DNA of 64,000 nt from Tahibacter amnicola. GTDB taxonomy: Bacteria > Pseudomonadota > Gammaproteobacteria > Xanthomonadales > Rhodanobacteraceae. Below the pieces are notes generated by a model that was not told the origin of the DNA, made no database searches, and worked only from the letters and a program-made list of their open reading frames with translations. The stretch lies in contig NZ_CP104694.1 of NCBI RefSeq assembly GCF_025398735.1, positions 5,235,465 through 5,299,464 on the forward strand. Direction: 5' to 3'. The translations under genes were made by a program, and so were the position numbers. Positions 1 to 9,685 of the stretch are shown piece after piece. How positions within the stretch are numbered: the stretch's first letter is position 1; every line of letters starts with the position of its first letter.

Positions 1-87
1 GTGTTCTCGCCAGACACGCCAGAGCGCCAGCGCGGAATCCTTGCCGCCGCTCCAGGAGACGACGTATTTCTTCGTGACATCTTTCAT
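1..87 (-). CDS. PP-loop ATP pyrophosphatase (Dph6/DUF71-like), 5' end only
   Basis: Only the first 29 codons lie in the window; the gene runs off the left edge. The N-terminus contains VVSWSGGKDSALAL, the PP-loop signature SGGKDS that binds the pyrophosphate of ATP in adenine-nucleotide alpha-hydrolases. A start this close to the P-loop, with a following ALALW helix, fits the diphthine-ammonia-ligase-like (DUF71) branch, but other PP-loop enzymes share the motif. The ATG is at 85-87 on the minus strand; an in-frame TGA lies a few codons upstream, so the start cannot be further out. It lies downstream of, and in the same direction as, the diguanylate cyclase gene, with a 97-bp gap in which I see no clear terminator. 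Confidence 0.7.
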   Translation of the reverse strand, partial: MKDVTKKYVVSWSGGKDSALALWRVWREH

Positions 88-184
88 GGAGGAGTCGACT
101 CATCCGGGCCAGTTTCCGAGTATCCGATGCCCGGCAGGCGGCGTCCAGTCACACAAATACACTTATCCACTAACGGCAAGGCAA

Positions 185-1801
185 TCAGTCCGCGCACTCG
201 ATCCGGTTGCGCCCCATCGCCTTGGCCCGGTAGAGCGCGCGATCGGCGCGCTCGACAAATCCGCCGATGAGATCTGTCTCGCTCGGCATCAGGCTGTTGA
301 TACCAATGCTGAGTGTCAGCACGCTGCTGTGGGCGGAGTGCCCGTGCGCCACCGCCAGCTCGGCCACGGCCCGCTGCAAGTGTTCGGCCACGCGGATGGC
401 ATCGTCGATGCCGGTTTCCGGCAGCAACACCGCGAACTCCTCGCCACCGTAGCGGGCGACCAGGTCCTCGCCGCGACTGAGCCCTTCGGAAAGCGCGCCC
501 GCCAGGCGTCGCAGGGCATCATCCCCGGCGAGGTGGCCGTTGCCGTCGTTGAACGACTTGAACTCGTCCACGTCAATCAGCAGCAGGCTCAGTGGCCGGT
601 TGTGGCGCAGCGCGCGGTGCCACTCGGCGTGTAGCGCCTTGTCGAAACGGCGCCGGTTGGCGATGCCGGTCAGGCCATCCAGGTTGGACAGTTTCTCCAG
701 CTGTCCATTGGCCAGCAGCAGCTGGTGATTGGCCTGCGCCAGCGCCGCGGATTTCTCCTGCACCAGGCGATTGATCTCGCGCAGGCGTTCGTTGGTGCTG
801 GCCAGGTGGATCGCGCCGGCAACCTGTTCCGCCAGCGCGCTCAGCATCTGCCGGTTGGCATCGTTGAAGGAATCCACATTGGATGTCTCCAGGTTGAGCA
901 GTCCAATGAACCGGCCATGGTGGCGCACCGGCAGCACGAATTCCGATACGACCGATGGATTGCCCAGCACGTAGTCGGGATCTTCCGCCACATCCGGCAC
1001 GTAGATCGCCTGGCCGGTACGGAAGGCGCGCCCGATCACGCCCAGGTTGGACGGCCAGTCGCCACCACTGCGCCCCTGGAAGACAGAAGCACCCGCATGC
1101 GAATTCAGGCGCAGCCGTTCGCCCGCGTCATCGACCAGCATCATGGCACTGGTTTCCAGCGCGAAGCGGTCGCGGAAGAAGTGCACGATGCGATGCAGCG
1201 TCTCGTTCAGGCCTTCAGCCTCGCTGGCCGCGCGAGACAGTTCGCTCAGCATGCCCAGAAATTCCACCCGGCGGCGCTGCTCGTCGTTCAGCCGCGAAGC
1301 GGCAAGAATGCCCGCCACCTGTTCGGCAATTGTGATCAGAAGGTCGATGCTGTCAGCAAACGCATGGGTGCGCGCGGATTCGGCATTGAGCGCGCCCATC
1401 ACCTCGCTGTTGTAGCGGATGGCCACGCACAGCTCCGAGCGCGTTCCCGGCATGGTTTCGACATAGTTCGGATGCTCGGCGACGTCAGCCACGTAAATGC
1501 GCTGCCCGGTCGCCGCCACTTCGCCCACGACGCCACTGCCCAGTTCACGGCTGTAACCAACGTGGATGACAGTGGGCAGGTCGCTCGCCATCGCCTCGCA
1601 ACGGAAGCGCCCAGCCTGCGCGTCGATTGAAACGCAGGCCACGAACTCACACCCCATGTGCTGCTTGAGCAGCACCACAATCTGCTGCAGTTTCTGCCGC
1701 AACGGGCTGGTCTCTGTCGCGATGCGGGCGACACGGTGGATCAGCGCGAGTTGACGCTCGTGTCTGGCACGTGTCGAGAGCGTCGGGTCAGTCTCGGGCA
1801 T
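185..1801 (-). CDS. GAF-GAF-GGDEF diguanylate cyclase
   Basis: Predicted cytosolic enzyme that makes c-di-GMP from two GTP. About 538 residues: two GAF sensor domains (about 25-165 and 185-330), a helical linker rich in Ala/Gln/Leu (335-370), then a GGDEF domain to the C-terminus. The active-site loop reads YGGEEF, and RGED lies five residues before it, matching the RxxD inhibitory I-site, so an active, product-inhibited cyclase is expected. No transmembrane segment or signal peptide is visible, so a soluble ligand or redox signal is likely sensed through GAF. I chose the ATG at 1801; an in-frame TTG at 1825 would add eight residues and neither has a convincing ribosome-binding site. The gene starts only about 65 bp after hisI ends, in the same direction, so it may be transcribed with the his operon. 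Confidence 0.88.
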   Translation of the reverse strand: MPETDPTLSTRARHERQLALIHRVARIATETSPLRQKLQQIVVLLKQHMGCEFVACVSIDAQAGRFRCEAMASDLPTVIHVGYSRELGSGVVGEVAATGQRIYVADVAEHPNYVETMPGTRSELCVAIRYNSEVMGALNAESARTHAFADSIDLLITIAEQVAGILAASRLNDEQRRRVEFLGMLSELSRAASEAEGLNETLHRIVHFFRDRFALETSAMMLVDDAGERLRLNSHAGASVFQGRSGGDWPSNLGVIGRAFRTGQAIYVPDVAEDPDYVLGNPSVVSEFVLPVRHHGRFIGLLNLETSNVDSFNDANRQMLSALAEQVAGAIHLASTNERLREINRLVQEKSAALAQANHQLLLANGQLEKLSNLDGLTGIANRRRFDKALHAEWHRALRHNRPLSLLLIDVDEFKSFNDGNGHLAGDDALRRLAGALSEGLSRGEDLVARYGGEEFAVLLPETGIDDAIRVAEHLQRAVAELAVAHGHSAHSSVLTLSIGINSLMPSETDLIGGFVERADRALYRAKAMGRNRIECAD

Positions 1802-1866
1802 GGGGTCCGGCCGCGCATTTTCCAAAGCCAGTCTAGAGCCAGACCGGCGTGCAGGAAAGGCTGCTT

Positions 1867-2499
1867 CTAGGGCTGGGCCGGCGCCATCGCCGGACGATGC
1901 CGCCGCGCCAGTTCCGCCACCGCGTCTGCCAGCGACAGGCCGCGTGCACGCAACAGCACGATGGTGTGGAAGAGCAGATCCGCCACTTCGCCGGTCAGGG
2001 CCGCATCATCCTGGGCGACACCGGCGAGTGCGGACTCCACCCCCTCCTCGCCCACTTTCTGCGCGATCCGCCGGATGCCTCCCTCGAACAGTTGCGTGGT
2101 GTAGCTGCCGGATGGACGCTCCTTTTCCCGCGCCTGGACCAGCGCATCGAGCTCGGCCAGAAAGGCGTAGGGGCTGCCCTGCCCTTCGCCAAAGCAACTG
2201 TCGGTGCCCCGGTGGCAGGTGGGGCCGTGCGGTCGCGCCTGGATCAGGATGGAATCGGCGTCGCAGTCCACCTCGATGGCTTCGACGGTCAACCAATGTC
2301 CCGACGACTCCCCCTTGGTCCAGAGCCGCTGCTTGCTGCGGCTGAAAAACGTGACGCGGCCGGATTCCACGGTCGCGGCATAGGCCTGGGCGTTCATCCA
2401 GCCCTGCATCAGGACGCGGCCGCTGCGCCAGTCCTGCACGACGGCCGGGAGCAGACCGTCGCCCTTGGCCCAGTCGAGGCTGTCTGGCAGCGGCGTCAT
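1867..2499 (-). CDS. hisI: bifunctional phosphoribosyl-AMP cyclohydrolase / phosphoribosyl-ATP pyrophosphatase
   Basis: Carries out steps 2 and 3 of histidine synthesis: PR-ATP pyrophosphohydrolysis and PR-AMP ring opening. 210 residues, the usual size of the fused HisIE of gammaproteobacteria. The HisI domain (about 1-115) has the metal-binding VDCDADSIL and GPTCHRG...SCF motifs; the HisE domain (about 120-205) has the KVGEEGVE and EVADLLFH helices. The ATG at 2499 overlaps the hisF stop (ATGA), so the two are translationally coupled. It is the last his gene of the operon. This fused enzyme is often called hisIE. Confidence 0.96.
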   Translation of the reverse strand: MTPLPDSLDWAKGDGLLPAVVQDWRSGRVLMQGWMNAQAYAATVESGRVTFFSRSKQRLWTKGESSGHWLTVEAIEVDCDADSILIQARPHGPTCHRGTDSCFGEGQGSPYAFLAELDALVQAREKERPSGSYTTQLFEGGIRRIAQKVGEEGVESALAGVAQDDAALTGEVADLLFHTIVLLRARGLSLADAVAELARRHRPAMAPAQP

Positions 2500-3266
2500 G
2501 GACGCACCGCCACGCCGCGCGCGCGCAGGAACGTCTTCAGGGCCGGGATGGGGATGTCGCCCGAATGGAAAACGCTAGCCGCCAAGGCCGCGTCGACATC
2601 TGCCTGGCCGAAGGCGTCGGCGAAGTGTTGCGGCGCGCCGGCGCCGCCGGAGGCGACCAGCGGGACGGTGCAGCGCTGGCGTGCGGCCTGCAGCTGCACC
2701 ACGTCATAGCCGTTGCGGACGCCGTCGCTGCCCATGCAGTTGAGCACGATCTCACCGGCGCCGCGATCAATCGCCTCGTCGATCCAGTCCAGCGTGGCGC
2801 ACGGCAAGGCCCGCGTCTTCTCCGGATCGCCCGTGTACTGGCGCACCCGCCATTGGCCATCGGCATCACGCAAGCTGTCGACACCGACGACGACGCACTG
2901 CACACCGAAGGCGTCGGCCAGCTCGTTGATCAGCGCCGGTCGCTCCAGTGCCGGGGAGTTGACCGATACTTTGTCCGCGCCGGCGTGGAGGATCTCGCGC
3001 GCGTCGTCGACGCTGCGAATGCCCCCGGCGACGCAAAACGGAATGTCGATCACACGGGCGACGCGCTCGATCCAGTCGCGGTCGACGCGGCGCGACTCCG
3101 GGCTGGCGGTGATGTCGTAGAAGACGAGCTCATCGGCGCCTTCATCGCGATAACGCAGCGCGAGCTCCTCGATGTCGCCCATGACCACGTGGTCGCGAAA
3201 CTTCACGCCTTTGACGACCTTGCCATCCTTGACGTCAAGACAGGGAATGATACGGCGCGTCAGCAT
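2496..3266 (-). CDS. hisF: imidazole glycerol phosphate synthase, cyclase subunit
   Basis: Synthase (cyclase) subunit that uses ammonia from HisH to turn PRFAR into imidazole glycerol phosphate and AICAR. 256 residues, the normal length of this (beta/alpha)8 barrel. The N-terminus [15 protein letters not shown] contains the catalytic Asp11 equivalent; DSLRDADG and [14 protein letters not shown] carry the second catalytic Asp and phosphate-binding loops, and [11 protein letters not shown] is the C-terminal phosphate loop. The ATG at 3266 lies inside the end of hisA (7-nt overlap), which sets the start well inside a longer open frame. It overlaps hisI by four bases at the other end. Confidence 0.96.
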   Translation of the reverse strand: MLTRRIIPCLDVKDGKVVKGVKFRDHVVMGDIEELALRYRDEGADELVFYDITASPESRRVDRDWIERVARVIDIPFCVAGGIRSVDDAREILHAGADKVSVNSPALERPALINELADAFGVQCVVVGVDSLRDADGQWRVRQYTGDPEKTRALPCATLDWIDEAIDRGAGEIVLNCMGSDGVRNGYDVVQLQAARQRCTVPLVASGGAGAPQHFADAFGQADVDAALAASVFHSGDIPIPALKTFLRARGVAVRP

Positions 3267-3988
3267 GCGAGCGCGTCCGCCAGGGTCAGCTCGCCTTCCA
3301 GCAGGCTGCGCCCCAGCACAACACCCGCCGCGCCGGCCGCCCGTACGTCGCGAATGTCCGCCACCCCACGTACACCGCCGGAGGCCTGCACCCGCAGTTG
3401 CGGCACCAGCCGGGCCAGGTGGGTATACAAGGCAATATTGGGACCGGCCATCATGCCATCGCGGGCAATGTCCGTGCACAGCAGATGGACCGCACCTGCG
3501 GCGGCATACCGCGGCGCCAGGTCATCGAGCGTGGCCGATTCGGCCTGGGTCCAACCCGCGCTGGGAAGGCGCCAGACGTCACCCTCCTGGCGAGTGTCCA
3601 GGGCAATACAGAGTTTCTCCGGTCCGTGCCGCTCGAGCCAGCGGCACACCCGTTCCGGATCGCGAATGGCGATGCTGCCGACCACCACGCGGGAAACACC
3701 GGCGTCGAGCAGGCGTTCCACGTCGTCGTCAGTGCGCACGCCGCCGCCGGCCTGCACTGACAGCGCGCTGCCGGCCAGCTCCGAAATCAGGCGCAGGTTG
3801 GCCAGGTTGCCGTCGCGTGCACCGTCGAGGTCGACCACATGCAACCAGGACGCGCCGGCCGTTGCGTACTGGCGGGCCAGCACCAGGGGTTCGATGCGGT
3901 AGCTGGTCTGCTGTGAATAGTCGCCCTGGCGCAGTCGCACCACGTTGCCGCCGCGCAGGTCAATGGCTGGAAGAATGGTGAAGTTCAC
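3260..3988 (-). CDS. hisA: phosphoribosylformimino-5-aminoimidazole carboxamide ribotide isomerase
   Basis: Amadori isomerase converting ProFAR to PRFAR. 242 residues, standard for HisA. The N-terminus reads [17 protein letters not shown], with the catalytic Asp in [14 protein letters not shown] and [13 protein letters not shown] carry the second catalytic Asp and the substrate loops, and [12 protein letters not shown] is a phosphate-binding loop. The start is GTG at 3988, inside a GTGA overlap with the hisH stop. hisA and hisF are homologous half-barrel duplicates and sit side by side here as in most proteobacteria. Confidence 0.96.
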   Translation of the reverse strand: MNFTILPAIDLRGGNVVRLRQGDYSQQTSYRIEPLVLARQYATAGASWLHVVDLDGARDGNLANLRLISELAGSALSVQAGGGVRTDDDVERLLDAGVSRVVVGSIAIRDPERVCRWLERHGPEKLCIALDTRQEGDVWRLPSAGWTQAESATLDDLAPRYAAAGAVHLLCTDIARDGMMAGPNIALYTHLARLVPQLRVQASGGVRGVADIRDVRAAGAAGVVLGRSLLEGELTLADALAC

Positions 3989-4581
3989 AGGCGCAGGAAG
4001 TTGTTGAGGAGTCGGGCACCCACGGCGGCCGAGCGTTCCGGATGGAACTGCATGCCGCAGTAGTTCTCTTTCTGGACAATGGCGGAAAATCCACCCGCGT
4101 ACAAGCTGCTGGCAACCGTCCACGGCCCCACCGGCGCGGCATAGCTGTGGACGAAATAGGCGTGGGCGTCCGGTTCCAGCCCCTCGGTCAGCGCGCTCGC
4201 CTTCTCCGGCCGCAGGCGGTTCCAGCCCATGTGCGGGATGCGCTCGCCGTCCCCGGGGCGCATCTTCTGCACCCGGCCGGGCACCACGCCAAGGCATTCC
4301 ACATCGCCTTCCGTCGAGCCTTCGAACAACAGCTGCATCCCCAGGCAGACGCCCAGCACCGGCTGGCGCAGCGTGCGCAGGGTCTCGACCAGGCCCAGCT
4401 CGCGCAGCCGTTTCATTCCCGGCGCGGCCGCGCCGACGCCAGGCAGGATGACGTGCGTGGCATCGCGGATGCGCGCGGCCTCCGTCACCAGCTGGGCGTC
4501 CACGCCCAGGCGTTCCAGGGCGTAGCGGACCGAACCGATGTTCGTGCCACCACCGTCGACGAGCACCACCCGCCGGCTCAC
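3985..4581 (-). CDS. hisH: imidazole glycerol phosphate synthase, glutaminase subunit
   Basis: Class I glutamine amidotransferase that supplies ammonia to HisF. 198 residues. The nucleophile elbow is GVCLGMQLLFEGS with the catalytic Cys, and the His-Glu part of the triad is in GMQFHPERS near the C-terminus; IGSVRYALERLG is the typical N-terminal helix. GTG start at 4581 in a GTGA overlap with hisB; the downstream end overlaps hisA by four bases. Confidence 0.96.
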   Translation of the reverse strand: MSRRVVLVDGGGTNIGSVRYALERLGVDAQLVTEAARIRDATHVILPGVGAAAPGMKRLRELGLVETLRTLRQPVLGVCLGMQLLFEGSTEGDVECLGVVPGRVQKMRPGDGERIPHMGWNRLRPEKASALTEGLEPDAHAYFVHSYAAPVGPWTVASSLYAGGFSAIVQKENYCGMQFHPERSAAVGARLLNNFLRL

Positions 4582-5681
4582 AGCACACCCTTCGTGCTGG
4601 GCAGCGCATCGCCGTCGCGGCGCAGGGCAGTACGCAGCGCGCGCGCAACGGCCTTGAAACACGCTTCGACCATGTGGTGCGCATTCTCTCCGCGCACGGC
4701 CAGATGCAGGTTCGCGCCCAGCGTCTCGCACAGGGAACGGAAGAAGTGCGGCACCATTTCCGTCGGCAGGTCGCCGACGCGGTCGCGCGGAAACTGCCCG
4801 TCGAAGACGAAATATGGCCTGCCGGAGAGATCCAGCGCGGCGCGCGCCAGGGTTTCATCCATCGGCAGGGTCAGAACCGATGCCCTTGACGCATCACTGT
4901 CGTCGACCGCGGCGTCGCCATATCGCCCGATTCCGCGCTTGTCGCCCAGGGCCTGGCGAAGCGCCTGGCCCAGCGCCAATGCGCAGTCTTCCACGGTGTG
5001 GTGTTCGTCGATATGCGTGTCCCCGGCACAGGTCAGCTGCAGGCCAAACCCACCGTGCTTGCCCAACTGCTCAAGCATGTGGTCGAAGAATCCGTTCCCG
5101 CTGGCGACGAGCGCGTCGGCGGGCTTGTCCAGGTCGACATGGACACGGATGCGCGTTTCCCGGGTCGTTCGCTCCACCGACGCGGTGCGCGGCGCATCAC
5201 ACAGCACGCGCGCGATCTCGTTCCAGTCCCAGCTGCCGTCACCGAGCTTGAATCCGCGTACCCCGATATTCGCGGCAAAGGCGATATCGGTATCGCGATC
5301 ACCCACCATCGCCGAGGCGCTGCGGCTCCAGGCGTCGCTGGCGAGATAGCTGCGCATGAGTCCGGTTCCGGGCTTGCGCGTGTCCTTGCCCTCGTGCGGG
5401 AAGCTGCGGTCGATCAGCGTATCCACGAAGCGAACGCCCTGCGACTCGAACACCTGAAGCATCAGCTGGTGAGGTCCCCAGAAATCGTCCTCGGGAAAGC
5501 TGTCGGTGCCCAGGCCATCCTGGTTGGTCACCATGACCAATTCGTAACCGGCCTGCACGCAGCGGCGCAACGCCGTCACCACGTCCGGCAGCAGGGCCAG
5601 CTTGTCGAAGCGGTCGATCTGCTGGTCGGCCGGCTCGACGATCAGCGTGCCGTCACGATCGACAAAGAGATACTTTTTCAT
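4578..5681 (-). CDS. hisB: bifunctional histidinol-phosphatase / imidazoleglycerol-phosphate dehydratase
   Basis: Performs steps 7 and 9 of the pathway. 367 residues, the fused enterobacterial/xanthomonad form. The N-terminal HAD phosphatase (about 1-165) starts FVDRDGTLI, whose two Asp are the nucleophile and acid/base, and has VTNQDGLGT and MVGDRDTDI. The C-terminal dehydratase (about 175-367) has the metal-binding motifs GFFDHML, DEHHTVED, DSD, and HMVEACFKA. ATG at 5681 was chosen because the HAD fold begins immediately after it. A 16-bp gap separates it from hisC, the only non-overlapping junction in the operon. Confidence 0.96.
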   Translation of the reverse strand: MKKYLFVDRDGTLIVEPADQQIDRFDKLALLPDVVTALRRCVQAGYELVMVTNQDGLGTDSFPEDDFWGPHQLMLQVFESQGVRFVDTLIDRSFPHEGKDTRKPGTGLMRSYLASDAWSRSASAMVGDRDTDIAFAANIGVRGFKLGDGSWDWNEIARVLCDAPRTASVERTTRETRIRVHVDLDKPADALVASGNGFFDHMLEQLGKHGGFGLQLTCAGDTHIDEHHTVEDCALALGQALRQALGDKRGIGRYGDAAVDDSDASRASVLTLPMDETLARAALDLSGRPYFVFDGQFPRDRVGDLPTEMVPHFFRSLCETLGANLHLAVRGENAHHMVEACFKAVARALRTALRRDGDALPSTKGVL

Positions 5682-5697
5682 TATTCGCAGACACCCA

Positions 5698-6771
5698 TCA
5701 GGCGGCAGGCCGGGCGCAGTCCCGCGCCAGCGCATCCAGCACGCGTTCATTCTCTTCCGGCGTACCAATGCTCAGCCGCAGGCAGTTGGCAAGGCCCGGG
5801 TATCGCCCGACGTCACGCACGACGATACCGGCCGACAGGAGATTGGCGTAGACCAGCGCAGAATCGGTCCACCGCACCGCCAGGAAGTTGCCCGCCGATG
5901 GCAGCACGGCCTGCACGCCCGGCAAATTCGGCAGCGCCTGGCGCAATTTCTCGCGCTCGGTCACCACCAGCGCAATGCGCCGCCGCGTCTCCGCCAGCGC
6001 GGGTACCCGCAGCACGGCCAGCGCTGCATCGATGCAGGTCGTCGGCAACGGGTACGGCGCCATGATCCGGCGCAGCAGGCCGATCACCTCCGCCGGTGCC
6101 AGCAGCGAACCGATACGCGCGCCGGCCAAACCATAGGCCTTCGACAAGGTGCGCAGCACGGCGACATTGTCGTAGCGCGCCAGCAACGTGGCCGCGCTCG
6201 GCGCCGCGGCAAACTCCACATAGGCTTCGTCGACCACCAGGACGGCCCGTCCCGACAACGCCGCTGCCAGCCGTTCGATCGTCTCCAGCGGCACGAGGTT
6301 GCCGGTGGGATTGTTGGGTGTGCAGACAAATACGAGCTTGGTCTGCGGCGTGACGCGCGCCAGCAGGGCATCCGCGTCGAGGCTGAAGTCGGCCCGCAGC
6401 GGCACGCTGCCGATGCCGGCGCCCTGGATGTTTGCTGCCACGGCGTACATGCCGAAGGTCGGTGGCGAGAGAAGGATCTCGTCAGTGCCGGCACGGCAGA
6501 ACGCGCGCACCAGCAGGTCGATCGCTTCGTCACTGCCGCGGCCGACGAGGATCTGGTCCTTGCCCACGCCATACAGTGCGGCAAGGCGTTCGAGCAGCAG
6601 TGCCGGCTGTGGATCCGGATAGCGGTTGAGTCCACCCGGTGCATCCGCGCAGGGTGACCACGGCAGTTCGTTGGCATTGATCAGCACGCTGCCGCCGCTG
6701 GCCTCCATGCGTGCCGAGGAATAGGGCTTGATCGCGCGGATCTCCGGCCGCGCCAGGTCGAGCACGCTCAT
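5698..6771 (-). CDS. hisC: histidinol-phosphate aminotransferase
   Basis: PLP-dependent transamination of imidazole acetol phosphate with glutamate. 357 residues, fold type I. The Schiff-base Lys is in [16 protein letters not shown], the PLP-stacking and Asn/Asp region is in CTPNNPTGN and VVDEAYVEF, and the C-terminal substrate-binding Arg is in CLRLSIG. The ATG at 6771 is in an ATGA overlap with the hisD stop. Confidence 0.96.
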   Translation of the reverse strand: MSVLDLARPEIRAIKPYSSARMEASGGSVLINANELPWSPCADAPGGLNRYPDPQPALLLERLAALYGVGKDQILVGRGSDEAIDLLVRAFCRAGTDEILLSPPTFGMYAVAANIQGAGIGSVPLRADFSLDADALLARVTPQTKLVFVCTPNNPTGNLVPLETIERLAAALSGRAVLVVDEAYVEFAAAPSAATLLARYDNVAVLRTLSKAYGLAGARIGSLLAPAEVIGLLRRIMAPYPLPTTCIDAALAVLRVPALAETRRRIALVVTEREKLRQALPNLPGVQAVLPSAGNFLAVRWTDSALVYANLLSAGIVVRDVGRYPGLANCLRLSIGTPEENERVLDALARDCARPAA

Positions 6772-8078
6772 GGTGCCACCTCGGCCAGGCGCTGCAGGCG
6801 CAGCGTCACGGCACGCTCGTGCGCGTGCAGGCGCTCGGTGCGCGCCAGCGTCTCGGCACACGGGCCGACGTGACGCAGCCCGCGTGGCTCCAGCTCCTGG
6901 ACGGTAATCAGCTTGACGAAACTGGCGACCGACACGCCGCTCCAGGCACGGGCGTGGCCGAACGTCGGCAGGACGTGATTGGTGCCGCTGCAGTAGTCGC
7001 CGATGGCTTCCGGCGACCACGGTCCGAGGAATACGGAGCCGGCATTGCGCACCTGCGGCAGCCAACGGCGGGCATCCTCGACGTTGAGGATGAGGTGCTC
7101 CGGTGCGTACTGGTTGGCGATCTGCAGGGCCGACTCCAGGTCGTCCACCTGGATCAGGCGGCTGTGCGCCAGGGCGTCCCGCGCCAGGTTGGCGCGCGGC
7201 AAGGTCGCCAGCTGCGCATCGACCGCGAGCGCCACGGCCTCGATCAGGCGCTCGCTGGTCGACACGAGGATCACCTGCGAATCGCTGCCATGCTCCGCCT
7301 GGGATAGCAGGTCAGCGGCGACGAACTCGGGATCGGCGCTGGCATCGGCGATCACCAGGACTTCGGAGGGCCCCGCGGGCATGTCGATCGGCACGCCAGA
7401 CGGATCAGCCGCGACCTGGCGCTTGGCCTCGGTCACCCAGGCGTTGCCCGGTCCGAACAGTTTGTCGCAGCGCGGTACGCTTTCCGTACCATACGCCATG
7501 GCGGCGATGGCCTGTGCGCCACCAAGCTTGAATACACGCCGCACGCCAAGACGACGCGCGGCATACAGCACCACCGGATCGCAACGGCCGTCGCGGTCGG
7601 GCGGCGTGCACAGGATGATGTCATCGCAGCCGGCGATACCGGCGGGCACCGCCAGCATCAGCACCGTCGACGGCAACGGAGCCGTGCCTGCCGGCACGTA
7701 GAATCCGACCCGCGACAGCGGCCGCAATATGCGCTCGCACAACACACCGGGCGCGGTTTCCAGGGCGATGTCCTGCGGCGCGGTCTTGCGGTGAAACGTG
7801 CTGATGCGCCCGGCCGCCTCGTCGATCGCCTGTTTCAGGTCCACCGGAACCTGCGCCTCGGCGGCGTCGAATTCCGCATCCGATACAGCGAGCGTGGCCA
7901 GCTCGCAGCCGTCATAGCGGCGTGTCAGTGCACGAAGCGTCGCGTCGCCATCGGCACGCACCTGCGCCAGAAGACGCGCGACCGCGGCGGTCAGCTCCTC
8001 GTTCTGCGATTGGCGCGGCCGCGCCAGTGCCTGGGTCCGCGCAGCGGCATCCAGGGTGTTCCAGCTGATCCGGTTCAT
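6768..8078 (-). CDS. hisD: histidinol dehydrogenase
   Basis: Zinc- and NAD-dependent four-electron oxidation of histidinol to histidine, the last two steps. 436 residues, usual length. Recognised by [68 protein letters not shown] (zinc ligands) and APEHLIL. ATG at 8078 overlaps the hisG stop (ATGA). Confidence 0.96.
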   Translation of the reverse strand: MNRISWNTLDAAARTQALARPRQSQNEELTAAVARLLAQVRADGDATLRALTRRYDGCELATLAVSDAEFDAAEAQVPVDLKQAIDEAAGRISTFHRKTAPQDIALETAPGVLCERILRPLSRVGFYVPAGTAPLPSTVLMLAVPAGIAGCDDIILCTPPDRDGRCDPVVLYAARRLGVRRVFKLGGAQAIAAMAYGTESVPRCDKLFGPGNAWVTEAKRQVAADPSGVPIDMPAGPSEVLVIADASADPEFVAADLLSQAEHGSDSQVILVSTSERLIEAVALAVDAQLATLPRANLARDALAHSRLIQVDDLESALQIANQYAPEHLILNVEDARRWLPQVRNAGSVFLGPWSPEAIGDYCSGTNHVLPTFGHARAWSGVSVASFVKLITVQELEPRGLRHVGPCAETLARTERLHAHERAVTLRLQRLAEVAP

Positions 8079-8974
8079 GCCAGCATCTTCTCCACCGGCA
8101 ATACCAGCATGGCGCTGGCCCCGGCGCGCTTCATGTCTTCCAGGTGCTGCCAGGTAATGGTGCCGTGACACACGGCCTGCAGCGCAACTTCGTCGGGGCT
8201 GCCTTCGATCGAAGTGATCGTCGGTCGCTGTCCATTGGGTAGCAGACGGGCGATGCCGTCGACCGAGGCACGCGGTGCATGCAGCAGCACCAGCTTGGAC
8301 TCACGCACCTGGATCACGCCTTCAATCCGGCGCAGCAACAGTTCCATCAGCTCGCCGCGCTCGCCTTTCGGTGCAGTCGTCGAACCGGCCAGCACGGCCT
8401 CGCTTTCCAGGATGCCGATCGCCTCACGCAATTGGTTGGCCTGGAGCGTGGCGCCAGTGGAGACCAGGTCGCAGATCGCATCGGCCGTGCCAAGCTTCGG
8501 TGCAATTTCGACCGAGCCCGAAAGCACCACGACTTTCGCGTCCACGCCCTCGGACTTGAGCCATTGCGTGGTCAATGCCGGATACGTCGTGGCGATACGC
8601 AGGCCGTCGAGCGAGGACGCGCCGTCGTAGTCCAGTTCCTGCGGCAAGGCGATCGACAGGCGGCAGCGCCCGAATCCCAGGGATCGCAGCTCCTCGAACG
8701 CCGGTGTCTCGCCGCGCAGCTGCGCCGCGCATTCCTGCTCGGCCAGCACGTTGCGGCCGACGATGCCCAGGTCGCAGACGCCATCGGCGATCAGGCCGGG
8801 AATGTCATCGTCGCGCACCAGTAGCAGGTCGATCGCGAGACTCTCGCCGAAACAGAAAAGCTTGTCGCGGCTATGGCGGAAGCGCAGGCCGCAGCGACTG
8901 AGGAGATCCTGCGACGCGTCGGACAGACGCCCCGATTTCTGTACGGCGATACGCAGACGGTCACGCGGTTTCAC
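8075..8974 (-). CDS. hisG: ATP phosphoribosyltransferase, long form
   Basis: Commits PRPP and ATP to histidine synthesis. 299 residues, the hexameric long form (HisGL) with a C-terminal ACT-like regulatory domain (about 225-299), so direct feedback inhibition by histidine is expected. The PRPP-binding loop is [24 protein letters not shown] and [10 protein letters not shown] are typical N-terminal elements. Because the regulatory domain is present, no HisZ partner is needed. ATG at 8974 overlaps the stop of the upstream TrpR-like gene by four bases. Confidence 0.96.
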   Translation of the reverse strand: MKPRDRLRIAVQKSGRLSDASQDLLSRCGLRFRHSRDKLFCFGESLAIDLLLVRDDDIPGLIADGVCDLGIVGRNVLAEQECAAQLRGETPAFEELRSLGFGRCRLSIALPQELDYDGASSLDGLRIATTYPALTTQWLKSEGVDAKVVVLSGSVEIAPKLGTADAICDLVSTGATLQANQLREAIGILESEAVLAGSTTAPKGERGELMELLLRRIEGVIQVRESKLVLLHAPRASVDGIARLLPNGQRPTITSIEGSPDEVALQAVCHGTITWQHLEDMKRAGASAMLVLPVEKMLA

Positions 8975-9411
8975 GATTTGACTCCCGAACGCGTCCGGGC
9001 GACGTCGGCCGTGGTACGGCCGGCGCCGGCGGCGCTGGTTGAACGTGCACGCGCCGCGGGCGGCGCGATGACGCCGCCGCTGCGACGCGGCGGCTTGGGC
9101 AGGGGCGGCAGGGCTTCATGCGCGACGACCGCGAGGTAGCCGCCATTGCCCTGCTGCAGAAAGCGCGCAACACGGCCGATCGTGGTCACGCTGACGGCAG
9201 TGCGATCGTGGATATCGCGGTAGGTATATCCGGCCAGCAGGTAGGGCACGACCCGCCAGCGATCGACCAGCGCTTCCAGCTCCGCCGGCGTGCACAGGTC
9301 GCGCAGGAACGCCAGCATCTCATCGGGAGTCTTGAGCGACAGGAGTGCCCGGCACAGGCTTTCATCGGCCGGAACGGCAGTGACTTCGGGCTCGAGGAAG
9401 CGTCGTTTCAT
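8971..9411 (-). CDS. TrpR/YerC-family repressor heading the his operon
   Basis: Probable histidine-responsive autorepressor. 146 residues; residues about 20-100 match the TrpR/YerC/YecD helix-turn-helix family (LCRALLSLKTPDEMLAFLRD, TPAELEALVDRW, YTYRDIHDRTAVSVTTIGRVARFL). The last ~40 residues are a basic, Pro/Ala/Arg-rich tail not typical of TrpR. It is the first gene of the operon and overlaps hisG by four bases, so it is made together with the enzymes. From memory, comparative genomics has proposed TrpR-family HisR proteins for xanthomonads; the effector here is inferred from location only. The start ATG at 9411 follows a leader of about 30 bases, too short for a his attenuator peptide. 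Confidence 0.85.
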   Translation of the reverse strand: MKRRFLEPEVTAVPADESLCRALLSLKTPDEMLAFLRDLCTPAELEALVDRWRVVPYLLAGYTYRDIHDRTAVSVTTIGRVARFLQQGNGGYLAVVAHEALPPLPKPPRRSGGVIAPPAARARSTSAAGAGRTTADVARTRSGVKS

Positions 9412-9436
9412 GATCGAATGTAATAACGCGCTAGAA

Positions 9437-9459
9437 CATTGGTTGCATCCTAACCAATG
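9437..9459. promoter_or_regulatory. candidate his operator (perfect inverted repeat)
   Basis: CATTGGTT, a 7-nt spacer, then AACCAATG: two perfect 8-bp arms. The -10 box of the his promoter lies in the spacer and first base of one arm, so a bound dimer would block RNA polymerase. The adjacent TrpR-family protein is the obvious ligand; this is inference. Confidence 0.6.
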
Positions 9460-9475
9460 CCCTGGCTGCTGTAAA
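9447..9475 (-). promoter_or_regulatory. sigma70-type promoter of the his operon
   Basis: On the minus strand, TTTACA (9475-9470) and TAGGAT (9452-9447) are separated by exactly 17 bp. Transcription would start near 9440, about 29 bases before the regulator's ATG. Confidence 0.6.
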
Positions 9476-9685
9476 CCGCAGCCTCCGGCCGATCGCCATA
9501 CGCAACGGAACGTCCGTGGACGTCCGCGGACGTGCCATCCAGGCGCCAGCCGAGCCCTGAAAAGCCGGACAAAACCCGCATCGTGACAAAAATACACACC
9601 GCTACGGCGCCCGGGTGCCCTAAATGAACTATTGGCCCTGCACCCGGTGCGCAGTATCGTGGGGCCGTCGAAGCGGGGAAGACAC

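Noticed and set aside
1-270. Plus-strand frame at the left edge
   Set aside because: The minus strand there encodes a clear SGGKDS PP-loop start; the plus frame is Arg/Pro-rich with no family likeness.
9412-9440. Histidine leader peptide/attenuator before the his operon
   Set aside because: The promoter lies about 30 bases from the first gene and there is no His-rich short frame or terminator hairpin.
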